This document shows, one piece after another, positions 16,378 to 24,648 of a stretch of 64,000 nt of DNA. The stretch is taken from contig NZ_CP135079.1 of NCBI RefSeq assembly GCF_032121415.1, positions 3,720,001-3,784,000 on the forward strand. The letters run 5' to 3'. The translations under genes and the position numbers were made by a program. The notes beneath the pieces are model-generated. The model was not told where the DNA came from, did not search any database, and was given only the letters and a program-made list of their open reading frames with translations. This DNA is from Streptomyces parvus. Its GTDB lineage: Bacteria > Actinomycetota > Actinomycetes > Streptomycetales > Streptomycetaceae. Within the stretch, counting starts at the first letter, position 1, and every line of letters starts with the position of its first letter.

Positions 16378-17517
16378 TCACACCAACTGCGGCCGCACCG
16401 ACATCAGCAGATGCCGGTGGGCGCCCGTGCCCGCCCCGTCCGTGATCAGCGCGCGCTGTCCGGCCCCCAGCAGAAGGAGCCGCAGCGACGGCTCCTCGAA
16501 CGACGCCAGGGCGTCCGCCAGATACGCCGGGTTGAAGGCCACCGTCAGCTCCTCGGCCCCCTCCAGGGCGGCCGGGAGACGCTGGGAGGCCACGTCGTCC
16601 TCGTAGCCCGCCCGGAGCGTCACGGAGGCGTCGGCGCGGGAGAACGTCATCTGGAGCGGGCTGTCCCCGTCGGCGACGACGGAGACCCGCCTGACCGCCT
16701 CCGTCAGCGGGGCCCGGTCCACCACCGCCACGGCCGGGTCCTCCAGCGCGAACAGCTTCTCGTGGCGCGGCAGTCGGCCCTCCAGGAGCCGTACGGTGGT
16801 CCGCATGCCCGCATGCTCGAAGCCCGCCGAACCGGCGTCCAGGGCGACGCTCACCGGCCCGGGGCGGCCCAGCGAGCGGGCGATCTCGGTGAGCCGGCGG
16901 GCGGAGACGATGACGTCGGCGCTCTCGCCGGGCGCGGCCGCCTTCCACGGGACGGTCCGCACGGCGAAGCGGTAGCGGTCGGTCGCGGCCAGCGTCATCG
17001 TGTCGCCGTCGAGCCCCAGCCGGATCCCGGTGAGCGCGGGCAGGGTGTCGTCCCGCCCCGCCGCCACCGCCACATCGGCCACCGCCGCCGCGAACAGCTC
17101 CGCGTCCACCGCGCCCCGCACCTGCGGGAGCGGGGGCAGCGCCGGGTAGTCGTCCAGCGGCAGCACGGAGAGGCCGAACCGGGCCCCGTCGCCCGCGACC
17201 GTGAACCGGGAGCCCTCCACCGCGCACTCCACGGGTCCGTCGGGCAGCACCTTGCAGATGTCCAGCAGCCGCCGCCCCATGACCAGGACCTTCCCGGGCC
17301 GCAGGACCTCGGCCTCCGCGTCGATGCGTGCGGACGCCTCGTAGTCCAGCCCGGAGATCCGCAGCCGCCCGGTCCCGGTCCCGGCCCCGTCCCCGGATCC
17401 GGCTTCCGCGTCCAGCAGCAGCCCGCCCAGGACGGGGACGGGTGAGCGCACGGGCAGCACACGGGCCGCCCAGGACACGGCCTCGGTCAGGGCACTGCGT
17501 TCGATGCGGAACTCCAT
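16378..17517 (-). CDS. DNA polymerase III beta-clamp paralogue
   Basis: A 379-residue sliding-clamp-like protein with the three-domain DnaN layout. The N-terminal MEFRIERSALTEAVSWAARVLP, PLDDYPALPPLP at the end of domain 1, ATDRYRFAVRTV in domain 2, and a C-terminal ITDGAGTGAHRHLLMSVRP in domain 3 are seen. The true dnaN normally sits beside dnaA at oriC, which is not here, so this is the second copy known in Streptomyces. The C-terminus differs from the usual MPVR tail. A role in repair or stress replication is an inference. Confidence 0.85.
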   Translation of the reverse strand: MEFRIERSALTEAVSWAARVLPVRSPVPVLGGLLLDAEAGSGDGAGTGTGRLRISGLDYEASARIDAEAEVLRPGKVLVMGRRLLDICKVLPDGPVECAVEGSRFTVAGDGARFGLSVLPLDDYPALPPLPQVRGAVDAELFAAAVADVAVAAGRDDTLPALTGIRLGLDGDTMTLAATDRYRFAVRTVPWKAAAPGESADVIVSARRLTEIARSLGRPGPVSVALDAGSAGFEHAGMRTTVRLLEGRLPRHEKLFALEDPAVAVVDRAPLTEAVRRVSVVADGDSPLQMTFSRADASVTLRAGYEDDVASQRLPAALEGAEELTVAFNPAYLADALASFEEPSLRLLLLGAGQRALITDGAGTGAHRHLLMSVRPQLV

Positions 17518-17879
17518 GGGGCGCCTTCCTCGGACGTCGAAGCCGTCAGCCGACTCCTGCGTACGACGTTAAGAGGCACCACTGACAATCGGGCGCGGCC
17601 ACAGCGCGGCCCGTGCGCGGCCCTTCCGCGCAGGAGCGCGGCAACCGGCGACAGCGACCACCCCCGTGAGCCCCTGCCGCCGCGTTCCCGCGATCCCGTG
17701 TTCCGGCCTCCCCCGTCGTCCCCCGACGTTCCGGAACACGTTCGGACGATAGATCGGAGGGTAGGGGGAACGGGAGATTCAATACGCCCAGTGGGACGGC
17801 CGCAGGGGTATCGGTCCGCACAGTCAGAATGGCCGGATCACCGGCGACACGTGTGTGTCCTGGGCGGAACGGGGGACCG
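17518..17879. promoter_or_regulatory. divergent promoter region with inverted repeats
   Basis: No gene is seen in this stretch between the clamp paralogue and the PucR regulator. It contains a perfect 10-bp inverted repeat CGTGTTCCGG (17697-17706) / CCGGAACACG (17731-17740) and a self-palindrome GTTCCGGAAC (17728-17737). These are candidate operators for the PucR protein or another regulator. Confidence 0.5.
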
Positions 17880-19412
17880 ATGCGAGCACGGGAGCGTGCG
17901 GACGATCTTCTGCGGATGCACCGGCTGGCCCGCACCGGCGGAACGGCCGAGCTGCTGCGCTGGCTGGCCGGGCGGGCCGAGGGGTGGGCCGGGCTCGTCG
18001 GGCCGGACGGGACGGTGCTGCACGCCGCGGCCCGTACGGCGGGGGCGATGGTCCCCGATGTGGCGGGACTGGTCGCCGAGGGCGCGAGCGCCCTCACCGA
18101 GCGCGGGCTCCGGGCGTATTCCGTGGACACCGGTGCGTACACCGCCCTGCTCTTCCCCCTGGGCGTCTCCCCTGCGGGCGTCGGCGACCCCGCCGCCGAC
18201 GTGCTCGCCGTCGTCACGCCCCGGCCGGTGGCCACCGGGCTCTCCATGCTGCTGGCCGACGTGGTCCTGCCGCTGTCCCTGTGCCTCCAGGCCGAGACGC
18301 TGGAGCGCAAGCGCCGCCGGGTGGACCTCGCCGAATCACGGGGCCGCGAGGCGGTGCTGCACCTGCTGATGACGGGCCAGCTCTCCATCGCCCAGCAGGT
18401 CGCCGGTGCGCTGCGCCCCCGGCTCCCCGATCCGGTGCGGGTGTGCGTCGTGGAGTGTTCCGGCGGCGGGCGCGACGAGGTGGCCCGGGTCTGCGTGGAC
18501 GCGGACGGCGGCCGCTCCTGGATCGTGCGGTGCCCCGTCTACGCCCGCCACCTCATCCTGGTCATGCCCGCGGAGGAGGCGTCGGAGCCGGGTGCCGTCC
18601 CGACCGACGAGACCGTCGCCGCCCGGGTGGGCGACTGCGTGGTGGGCGTCAGCGAGCCCGTGCCGCTGGCCGACACCGCGACCGGTTACCGCCAGGCTTT
18701 CCACGCCCTGGCCGTCGCCCGCGAACTGCCCACCCGGCACGCCCGGTTCGGGGCCTCGCCGGATCCCGCGCTCGTCGTCGGACCGGCCGGCCGCCGGTGG
18801 GCGGACGAGCTGCTGAACCCGCTCCTGACCCATGTTCCGCGCCGCCCGCAGGACCCCGGGAGCCAGGAGCTGCTGGCCACGGCCGTGTCCTGGCTGGCGT
18901 TCTCGTCGCACGCGACCGACCATCTCAAGGTCCACCGCAACACCCTCGCCGCCCGGCTGCGGCTCATCGGCGAACTGCTCGGCCTCGACCTGCACCGGCT
19001 GGCCGGCCAGGCCGCCCTCGACCTGGCCCTGCGCGTCCGTTCCACCCCCGCCCCGGCGTGCGCCCCCGAACCCGCGCAGTCCGGATCACCGGCTTCCGGT
19101 ACGTCGGAGGTGGCGGCCGGCCTTGACGCGATCCTGGTCCGCCCCGCCGTGCGCGAGTGGGCGGACCAGCAACTGGCCCCCGTCCTCGGGGCGGAGGAGA
19201 CCCTGCGCACCTGGCTGCGGTGCGAGGGCCGCCTCGGCCCGGCCGCAGCCGAGCTGGGCATCTCCGTGCCCGGCGCCCGCAAGCGCCTCACCCGGCTCGA
19301 AACGGCGCTCCAGCGCTCGCTGCTGCGGCCCCCGAGCGCCCGCTACGACCTGTGGCTGGCGCTGAGGTCCCGGGATCTGGCGGCATCGGCCCGGGCGGCC
19401 CGGACGGACTAG
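17880..19412 (+). CDS. PucR-family transcriptional regulator with two C-terminal HTH domains
   Basis: A 510-residue regulator. The first 180 residues resemble the sensory part of PucR/CdaR proteins. A GGDEF-like middle domain follows, then the PucR HTH (ATDHLKVHRNTLAARLRLIG, LAGQAALDLALRVRS). After a Pro/Ala linker a second, shorter copy follows (LRTWLRCEGRLGPAAAELGI, VPGARKRLTRLETALQRS), so the protein carries tandem HTH_30-type domains. ATG 17880 has a GGGGGA ribosome site; an in-frame ATG at 17829 is possible. No ligand or target can be read from context. Confidence 0.8.
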   Translation: MRARERADDLLRMHRLARTGGTAELLRWLAGRAEGWAGLVGPDGTVLHAAARTAGAMVPDVAGLVAEGASALTERGLRAYSVDTGAYTALLFPLGVSPAGVGDPAADVLAVVTPRPVATGLSMLLADVVLPLSLCLQAETLERKRRRVDLAESRGREAVLHLLMTGQLSIAQQVAGALRPRLPDPVRVCVVECSGGGRDEVARVCVDADGGRSWIVRCPVYARHLILVMPAEEASEPGAVPTDETVAARVGDCVVGVSEPVPLADTATGYRQAFHALAVARELPTRHARFGASPDPALVVGPAGRRWADELLNPLLTHVPRRPQDPGSQELLATAVSWLAFSSHATDHLKVHRNTLAARLRLIGELLGLDLHRLAGQAALDLALRVRSTPAPACAPEPAQSGSPASGTSEVAAGLDAILVRPAVREWADQQLAPVLGAEETLRTWLRCEGRLGPAAAELGISVPGARKRLTRLETALQRSLLRPPSARYDLWLALRSRDLAASARAARTD

Positions 19413-19441
19413 GCGGCCTGGACGGGTCGGTCACCGTACGT

Positions 19442-19497
19442 GACCAGTACAGTGTGTTAGTTTGGTTGGGAGATGGAAGTAGCACACCGTATTGGTC
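19442..19497. repeat. long imperfect inverted repeat upstream of a membrane-protein gene
   Basis: An 18-nt arm, GACCAGTACAGTGTGTTA (19442-19459), pairs with TAGCACACCGTATTGGTC (19480-19497) at 15 of 18 positions around a 20-nt centre. It is unusually AT-rich for this genome. It may be the terminator of the PucR gene, an operator, or a short mobile-element relic. Confidence 0.5.
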
Positions 19498-19518
19498 GCG
19501 ATCGGGGAGGGCGTCACC

Positions 19519-20175
19519 ATGGGGCTGAGCTGGAACGACCAACGACTTGAGCGCCGCGTGAAGCCGGGCGACGGGAAGCCGCTGAAGCCCTTCCGCTGGT
19601 GGCAGATGACCCAGCGCTCGCTCCTCTCGATCGCGCTGCCGGTGGGCGGCGGGCTCTCCGCGACGTACACGGTGGAGGTCAAGCACGGCGGCGACGCCGA
19701 GACGGGAGTGGTCCGGGCGCGGCTGTACCGCGACGGGCTCTGCGAGGCCGAGTCCAAGGTCCCGGCGCGCTTCCCGGTCCCAGGCGGGCACATCGAGGTC
19801 CGCAGGGGCAGAGTGGGCATGCGCCGCTGCCACTTCGTCGCGGACGACGGCAGGGAGACGCGGCTCGTCCCCGACCCCCGCTCGGGGGAGGGGCGGCGCA
19901 TGAACTTCGCCCGCGAGCATCCTCAGGCCAGCGCTCTCCTCGGGGCCGTGTCCGTGGTGCTCCTGCTGATCGGGGTCGGCCTCAATCTGCTCCAGGCCGC
20001 CCAGCCGATCTCCGAAATCCCGGCCATCGCCGAGTCGTGGGGCACCATCGAGTCGCCGCTCCGGCTGCCGGTGTGGCTCAACGTCACGCTCGGCTTCGGC
20101 GCGGCCCTCGGTGCGATCGAGCGGGCCATGCGGATGCGTTACCACTGGCTCCTGGACAGCGGAGCCGGTACCTGA
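19519..20175 (+). CDS. hypothetical membrane protein
   Basis: A 218-residue protein of unknown function. The first two thirds are soluble and beta-rich (TYTVEVKHGGDAETGVVRARLY, HIEVRRGRVGMRRCHFVADD). Two membrane segments follow (ASALLGAVSVVLLLIGVGLNLL at about residues 137-157 and PVWLNVTLGFGAALGAI at about 182-198). The ATG at 19519 has GGGAGG about 8 nt upstream. It is convergent with the TetR gene at 20207. No known domain is recognised. Confidence 0.7.
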   Translation: MGLSWNDQRLERRVKPGDGKPLKPFRWWQMTQRSLLSIALPVGGGLSATYTVEVKHGGDAETGVVRARLYRDGLCEAESKVPARFPVPGGHIEVRRGRVGMRRCHFVADDGRETRLVPDPRSGEGRRMNFAREHPQASALLGAVSVVLLLIGVGLNLLQAAQPISEIPAIAESWGTIESPLRLPVWLNVTLGFGAALGAIERAMRMRYHWLLDSGAGT

Positions 20176-20206
20176 CGCACGCAGCGTGCGGGCGGGACCG
20201 CCCGTC

Positions 20207-20854
20207 TCAGATCCGGTTGTCCAGCACGAGGTCGACACCCGTGCGGAGCATGTCCAGCTCGGTGGCGATGCGCGCGTCCTCGCTCGGCAGCACCTGCTCG
20301 ATCGAGACGCCGTTGACCAGCGTCAACAGGAACCGAGCCCGCCGCGTGGTGTCCCCGGCGGGTAGCGCCCCCTCCTCGACCAGCGCGTTCAGGCACTCCT
20401 CGACCCGGCGCGTCACCTCGCGCTGCATCGCCTGGTACTCCGACCGCATCGCCTGGGTGGGCTCCGAGGCGATGTACCGCTCGTGCACCGTCAGCCACGC
20501 CTCACGCGCGCCTCGGGCGCTGTCCTGCGGTACGAGCAAGCCCTGTACACAGCCGAGCAGGCGGTCACGTGGAGGGATGGACGTGTCCCGGAAGCTCTCC
20601 TCCGGCAGGACGAGATCGAAGACGACCTTCAACATGGCGTCCATGAGAGCGCCTTGCGTGGGGAAGTGGTGCCGCAGCGATCCAGTGCTCACCCCCGCCC
20701 GCTCGGCGACGGCGCGCACGCTCAGCGCGGCCCCCGCGCCTTCGCCCAGCATCGTCGAGGCGGCCCACAGGATCCGGTCCCGGCTCTTGAGCCCCTCGGG
20801 CGGCGTCGGGTGCGCCGGTTCCGGCGCGGTGTCACCAGCACGCTGTACTGCCAT
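20207..20854 (-). CDS. TetR-family transcriptional regulator
   Basis: A 215-residue repressor-type protein. The N-terminal HTH is clear: DRILWAASTMLGEGAGAALSV, VRAVAERAGVSTGSLRHHFP, TQGALMDAML. The remainder is the ligand-binding helical domain (LLVPQDSARGAREAWL, RFLLTLVNGVSIEQVL). ATG 20854 is preferred over the upstream in-frame start at 20953, which adds unstructured sequence. The neighbouring gene is convergent, so its target is not obvious. Confidence 0.88.
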   Translation of the reverse strand: MAVQRAGDTAPEPAHPTPPEGLKSRDRILWAASTMLGEGAGAALSVRAVAERAGVSTGSLRHHFPTQGALMDAMLKVVFDLVLPEESFRDTSIPPRDRLLGCVQGLLVPQDSARGAREAWLTVHERYIASEPTQAMRSEYQAMQREVTRRVEECLNALVEEGALPAGDTTRRARFLLTLVNGVSIEQVLPSEDARIATELDMLRTGVDLVLDNRI

Positions 20855-20949
20855 GACGCCGACGCTAACACGCCCGCCACCAGCGCATACGGCAGGACCC
20901 CCGGCTCCCGTCAGCGGGGAAGCGGCGGTCCGTCGGGGGTGAGCTCGGC

Positions 20950-21186
20950 TCACTCCGCCCAGGTGACGAACGCCGACCAGGCGTCGGGCGCGACGGCGAA
21001 GACGGGCCCGTCGGCGACCTTGGAGTCACGGACGTGGACGGAGTGGGGGCAGGCGGCGACCTCGACGCAGTCGCCGCCGCTGGAGCTGCTGTGGGAGGAC
21101 TTCCGCCAGTCGAAGGCGACCTCGATGCACTCGCCGCCGCTGCCGCTGCTGTAGCTCGACTTGAACCACCGGAGGGTGCTGCTCAT
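20950..21186 (-). CDS. DUF397 protein with duplicated motif
   Basis: A 78-residue small protein typical of streptomycetes, encoded immediately after an XRE/DUF5753 regulator (4-nt overlap). It contains the DUF397 signature twice: WFKSSYSSGSGGECIEVA and WRKSSHSSSSGGDCVEVA, then VHVRDSKVADGPVFAV and a C-terminal WSAFV. In known pairs the small DUF397 protein and its DUF5753 partner act together in developmental control. The partner gene here appears frameshifted, so the pair may not be functional. Confidence 0.85.
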   Translation of the reverse strand: MSSTLRWFKSSYSSGSGGECIEVAFDWRKSSHSSSSGGDCVEVAACPHSVHVRDSKVADGPVFAVAPDAWSAFVTWAE

Positions 21187-22020
21187 TCCGTCACTCCTGC
21201 CAACCGCTTGATGAGGTCCAGCGATTCACGAGGACCCAGGGCCTGTGACCGGATCTTCGCATAGCGCTGAGCGTAGACGCTCACCTTCGCCGGGTCACTG
21301 ATCAGGATGCTCTCGTCCTGCGGCTCCAGGTAGACGAGGCGTTCGTGCTCCGGGGTCTCCAGCAGGCTCATCGAGCCGCGATCTCCCGCGTACTCCCCGT
21401 GCTTCCCCACGTCCAGCGGCAGCACCAGCAGCGTGACATTACGCCGCCGGGCGCACTCCACGAGATGGAGCAACTGCTCCCGCATGATCTCCTCACTGCC
21501 GATGACGCGCCGCAGAACCGCCTCATCGATGATGATCTCGATCATCGGGAGCGGGTCGCGATCGAAGAGGGCCGTGCGGGCCATCCGGAGCTGAACCAGC
21601 TCTTCCACACGCTGGTCGGGGAGCGGGGGGAATGAGCCCCCGATGAGCGCCCGCGCGTACGCCTCCGTCTGGAACAGCCCGTGGACGACGTTCGCGGCGA
21701 ACAACTGGAGGCTGAGGGCGGCCTCCTCCAGCAGCGCGTAGTCCTGGAACTGCTCGGGCAGCCGCTCCATCCGCATGTACTTCCGTGCCGTCTCGAAGAC
21801 GGGCGTGCCGTTGCCGTGCACCCGTTGCAGCTCGACGAGCATCGCGTCGCTGGCGGGCTGGGCACACGTCTCCATCGCAACTGATCGCCGCCGCCGAGTA
21901 GCCGATCTCCTTGCCTTGCTGCTCCTGGGTCCACCCGCGCTGGATACGGAGCGTCCGGGCCATCTCGGCCACCATCCGGGCCATCGGGCTCGCGGTTTCC
22001 TTGTTCTCAGCACTCGCCAT
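21183..22020 (-). pseudogene. XRE-family regulator with DUF5753 domain, frameshifted
   Basis: The ATG at 22020 opens a frame with the XRE HTH (MVAEMARTLRIQRGWTQEQ, GKEIGYSAAAIS). At 21879-21880 an extra T (read on the minus strand) breaks the frame. Removing it joins AAIS to AMETCAQPASDAMLVEL, exactly the family sequence, and continues through the DUF5753 domain (QDYALLEEAALSLQLFAANV, VHGLFQTEAYARALI) to the stop at 21183. The two halves overlap in different frames. Either the gene is inactivated by one base or the sequence has an error. It is coupled by 4 nt to DUF397. Confidence 0.8.
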
Positions 22021-22044
22021 TACGCGATCTCTTTTCGACTCGAC

Positions 22045-22084
22045 CGAACTCAACCGGTCACTACTCGATGCCATCGAACTCAAC
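22045..22084. promoter_or_regulatory. direct repeats upstream of the XRE gene
   Basis: CGAACTCAAC occurs at 22045-22054 and 22075-22084, spaced exactly 30 bp (about three helical turns), just upstream of the regulator start. It is a candidate autoregulatory site. Confidence 0.4.
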
Positions 22085-22176
22085 GCGGCTCCAGCGAAGT
22101 TCGTGCAGGTCAACGGCTTTGCGACGCACCTCAGCAGACAGGGATAACGCTAGGTGATCAGGGTCACAATCATCCC

Positions 22177-22584
22177 GTGAACGCAACTAATGGCGGTGTG
22201 ACGGCGGGCTGGATTCCGGAGTACGGATTTCATCTCCGCAAGGCGGGCGTGCAATTCGACGCGGTCCGCGTGGACGGTGACGCCGGGCGGCGGCTGGCCG
22301 ATCTGATGGAGGAGCTGGTCGGGGGTGAACCGGGGCCCGTCGTCAGCGAGTCGAACGGCCGACGCGGGGTCTACTTCCTCGTGCCGCCCGGGTCGACGGC
22401 GGGGCGGCCGTGGCCGCGTGAGGTGACGACGCTCAACTCCGCTACAGGCCGGATCAGTTACGTACCGGTACCGGCGCTCGGAGGTGACACGTGGCCGCTG
22501 ATGTGGCGGTACCCGCCGACGCGTGCTGGGCGGTTCGTGCACACGTTGATTCTGTTCAACGCGGCGTATGCGTTACTGAGTTGA
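22177..22584 (+). CDS. hypothetical protein with a TTA codon
   Basis: A 135-residue protein I do not recognise by name. The visible features are an N-terminal VTAGWIPEYGFHLRKAGVQF, a basic-acidic middle (VDGDAGRRLADLMEELVGG), YFLVPPGSTAG and a C-terminal WPLMWRYPPTRAGRFVHTL. Start is GTG 22177, with no strong ribosome site. It contains a TTA leucine codon at 22573-22575, which in Streptomyces makes translation depend on the bldA tRNA. It is divergent from the XRE/DUF397 genes, an arrangement common for such pairs. Confidence 0.65.
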   Translation: MNATNGGVTAGWIPEYGFHLRKAGVQFDAVRVDGDAGRRLADLMEELVGGEPGPVVSESNGRRGVYFLVPPGSTAGRPWPREVTTLNSATGRISYVPVPALGGDTWPLMWRYPPTRAGRFVHTLILFNAAYALLS

Positions 22585-22614
22585 GCGTCCGGGGTCGGTT
22601 GTGGAAGGCCATGG

Positions 22615-22700
22615 TTGACACTTGTTGCTTGCACATGCAAGAGTCTGTGACGTGAGGGCGGCGCGGATCGGTGCTGGCACTCAATTGCATGTACGTGCAA
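22615..22700 (+). promoter_or_regulatory. SMR operon promoter with two palindromic operators
   Basis: TTGACA (-35, 22615-22620) is followed by the perfect palindrome CTTGCA-CA-TGCAAG (22628-22641), which fills the spacer to a possible -10 (AAGAGT, 22639-22644). A second near-palindrome, TTGCATGTACGTGCAA, lies at 22685-22700. A repressor bound at the first site would block RNA polymerase. A similar 16-mer lies in the marR promoter at 25495-25510. Confidence 0.65.
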
Positions 22701-22735
22701 GCATCAGTCAAGCGCACTCCATGGAAGGACCTCCC

Positions 22736-23056
22736 ATGCACTGGCTCTACCTCGCCGTCGCCGTCGCCTTCGAAATCCTGGTCGCCATCGCCGCCGGAAA
22801 GGCCGAGGGCTTCAAGAACCGCAAGTGGACGTCCATCACCCTGGCCGGCGGTGCGGCCGCGACCTTCTTCCTCAGCAAGGCGTTGCTGACCTTCGACGTC
22901 GGTGTCGGCTACGCCCTGTGGACGTCGGTCGCGGGGGTCGGCATCACCGTGCTCGGTGCGCTGTTCTTCGGTCAGCGCCTGAACTGGCACAAGGCGGTCG
23001 GCATCGTGCTCGTCATCGGCGGGGTCGTCGGGCTGCAACTGAGCGGTTCCGCCTGA
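22736..23056 (+). CDS. small multidrug resistance (SMR) transporter subunit 1
   Basis: A 106-residue four-helix membrane protein of the SMR family. The membrane Glu essential for proton/substrate coupling is in AVAFEILVAIAAGKAEGF. Helix 3-4 signatures GVGYALWTSVAGVGITVLGALFFGQ and KAVGIVLVIGGVVGL are present. ATG 22736 has GGAAGGA upstream. A second SMR gene follows after 65 nt, which suggests an obligate two-gene (paired SMR) exporter. Substrates could be cationic biocides or guanidinium-type compounds. Confidence 0.9.
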   Translation: MHWLYLAVAVAFEILVAIAAGKAEGFKNRKWTSITLAGGAAATFFLSKALLTFDVGVGYALWTSVAGVGITVLGALFFGQRLNWHKAVGIVLVIGGVVGLQLSGSA

Positions 23057-23121
23057 TCCGCACATCGCGCAACGCACCCGCGCACAGCACCTGACGACTT
23101 CCCGAGAAAGGCTCCTTTCCC

Positions 23122-23538
23122 ATGCCTGACGCTGGCAAGAACTCCACCGCCGCCAATAACTCCTCCACCAACGCCTGGCTCTCGCTCCTGCTCGCCGGAG
23201 TCTTCGAGATCGGGTACGCCCTCGCCGTGGGCGGCAGCGAAGGCTTCACCGTCCTCACCTGGTCCCTCGTCGCCGTGGTCTTCTTCCTGCTGACGCTCTA
23301 CGCGCTGAGCCTCGCCCTCCGCACGGTCGACGTGAGCATCGGCTACGCGGTCTGGGCGGGGATCGGCGCGGTCGGCGCCGCTGTTCTCGGCCCGCTGTTC
23401 TTCGACGAGACCTTCACCGTGGCCAAGGGGGTCTGGCTGGCCGTCATCATCGTCGGCGTCATCTGGCTGAAACTCGCCGACCGCACGAAGCCCGCCGAGA
23501 CGTCGGCTCCGGCCGAGCGTCTCGCGGTCCGGGCTTGA
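23122..23538 (+). CDS. small multidrug resistance (SMR) transporter subunit 2
   Basis: A 138-residue SMR protein, longer at both ends than its partner. The conserved Glu is in AGVFEIGYALAVGGSEGF. Also present are VDVSIGYAVWAGIGAVGAAV and FFDETFTVAKGVWLAVIIVG. The polar N-terminal tail (GKNSTAANNSSTN) and C-terminal tail (RTKPAETSAPAERL) are extra. Paired SMR subunits insert in opposite orientations and work as a heterodimer. It is co-transcribed with the upstream SMR gene and ends at a strong hairpin. Confidence 0.9.
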   Translation: MPDAGKNSTAANNSSTNAWLSLLLAGVFEIGYALAVGGSEGFTVLTWSLVAVVFFLLTLYALSLALRTVDVSIGYAVWAGIGAVGAAVLGPLFFDETFTVAKGVWLAVIIVGVIWLKLADRTKPAETSAPAERLAVRA

Positions 23539-23572
23539 CGCGCTTGACCGTTCGTCCCGCGTGGTACTGCCG

Positions 23573-23598
23573 CCCCCCCCTCCAGGCCCGGAGGGGGG
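23573..23598. terminator. bidirectional terminator, SMR operon / HTH gene
   Basis: CCCCCCTCC (23575-23583) pairs with GGAGGGGGG (23590-23598) around a 6-nt loop, between two convergent genes. Confidence 0.8.
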
Positions 23599-23601
23599 CT
23601 C

Positions 23602-24648
23602 CTATGGTGCTTTGAGGAGGTCCCGGAGGTTGGCCATGTGTGCCTTCACGGCGGCGATTTCGGTGGGGTCGGGCGAGGGTCGGCCGTCTGCGGAGTGGGC
23701 GGTGCGGCAGGGGCGGCAGAGGCCGTCGGGGAGGGCTTCCGGGAGGCCGGGGCGGCCGCAGCCGGTGCACTCCACGAGGATGCGGCCGGCTGAGGACGGG
23801 GCGCTGGCTGAGGTGTCCCGGGTGGTGGGGAGCTGGGGTGGGATCTTGTCGGTGAGGCGGCGGCGGACGAAGCGGGGCGGGCAGTCGACCTGGGCGGGCA
23901 GTCCTGCGGTGAGGGCGGCGATCAGGTAGTCGGCGTTCACGCCACGGGCGAACCACTGCGCGGCCTGCGCCTCCAGGGCGGCGCAGTCGTCGGCGGACAG
24001 CGTCAGCCGGACGTCCCTGCGGCCGAGTTCGGCCAGGGCGAGGTAGGCGGGGGAGGGGGCCACCGTAGGGGCTGTCGGCGGGACCGTCCGGGCTGAGGGG
24101 GTCGCCGGAGTCGTCGCCGGTGCCGGTGCCGGACTCGTGGGCTCGGGCGCGGTGCGCTGCTGCGGTGCGGCGGCGCGGGCCGGAGCGTTCGGCGCTGAGG
24201 CGGGCGGGGACGGGGCGGTCGGCGCCGCATGGGCGTTCCGGGAGGCGTCCTCGGTGGCGAGGTAGGTGTTCCACCACTCGTTGTCACGGGCGGTCCGGGA
24301 CCAGAACGTGCGGAAGGCCCAGCGTGTCTCGTCGCCCGCGCCGACAGCACACCGTACGCGCCGCAGGTGCCCGGCGACGGACAGGGCGTTGAGGGCCGTG
24401 GAGACGGCCTGCTGCCCGTACAGCGGGAGTTGCTTGGCCAGTTGCTTGATGCTCATCGCAGCCCCGTCGGGGAGATGGTCGACGAATCCGGCGACGTACC
24501 GCTCGCGGGTCGGCAGCGAGGCGAAGTCGTCCCGCGTGCGGGGTTGTTGGCCGGGCGCGGAGCGTTTGCCGTAGCCGGGCTTGGCCATCGGGTACACGGC
24601 CGGGACTGCGGGGGCGGACAGGGCGGAGCTAAAGTGCTGGGTAACCAT
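23602..24648 (-). CDS. winged-helix protein with C-terminal zinc-ribbon-like motif
   Basis: A 348-residue protein of unknown role. An N-terminal helix-turn-helix region (MSIKQLAKQLPLYGQQAVST, ALNALSVAGHLRRVRC) resembles MarR/replication-initiator winged helices. A long Ala/Pro linker (about residues 140-195) follows, then a helical segment (LTLSADDCAALEAQAAQWF) and a C-terminal CTGCGRPGLPEALPDGLCRP with two CxxC pairs that could bind zinc. ATG 24648 begins MVTQHFSSAL. Family members are common in streptomycete accessory regions. The function cannot be assigned. Confidence 0.65.
   Translation of the reverse strand: MVTQHFSSALSAPAVPAVYPMAKPGYGKRSAPGQQPRTRDDFASLPTRERYVAGFVDHLPDGAAMSIKQLAKQLPLYGQQAVSTALNALSVAGHLRRVRCAVGAGDETRWAFRTFWSRTARDNEWWNTYLATEDASRNAHAAPTAPSPPASAPNAPARAAAPQQRTAPEPTSPAPAPATTPATPSARTVPPTAPTVAPSPAYLALAELGRRDVRLTLSADDCAALEAQAAQWFARGVNADYLIAALTAGLPAQVDCPPRFVRRRLTDKIPPQLPTTRDTSASAPSSAGRILVECTGCGRPGLPEALPDGLCRPCRTAHSADGRPSPDPTEIAAVKAHMANLRDLLKAP

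Noticed and set aside
22615..22735. A guanidine-type riboswitch before the paired SMR genes
   Set aside because: The leader has DNA palindromes inside the promoter spacer and no conserved riboswitch structure that I could fold by eye.
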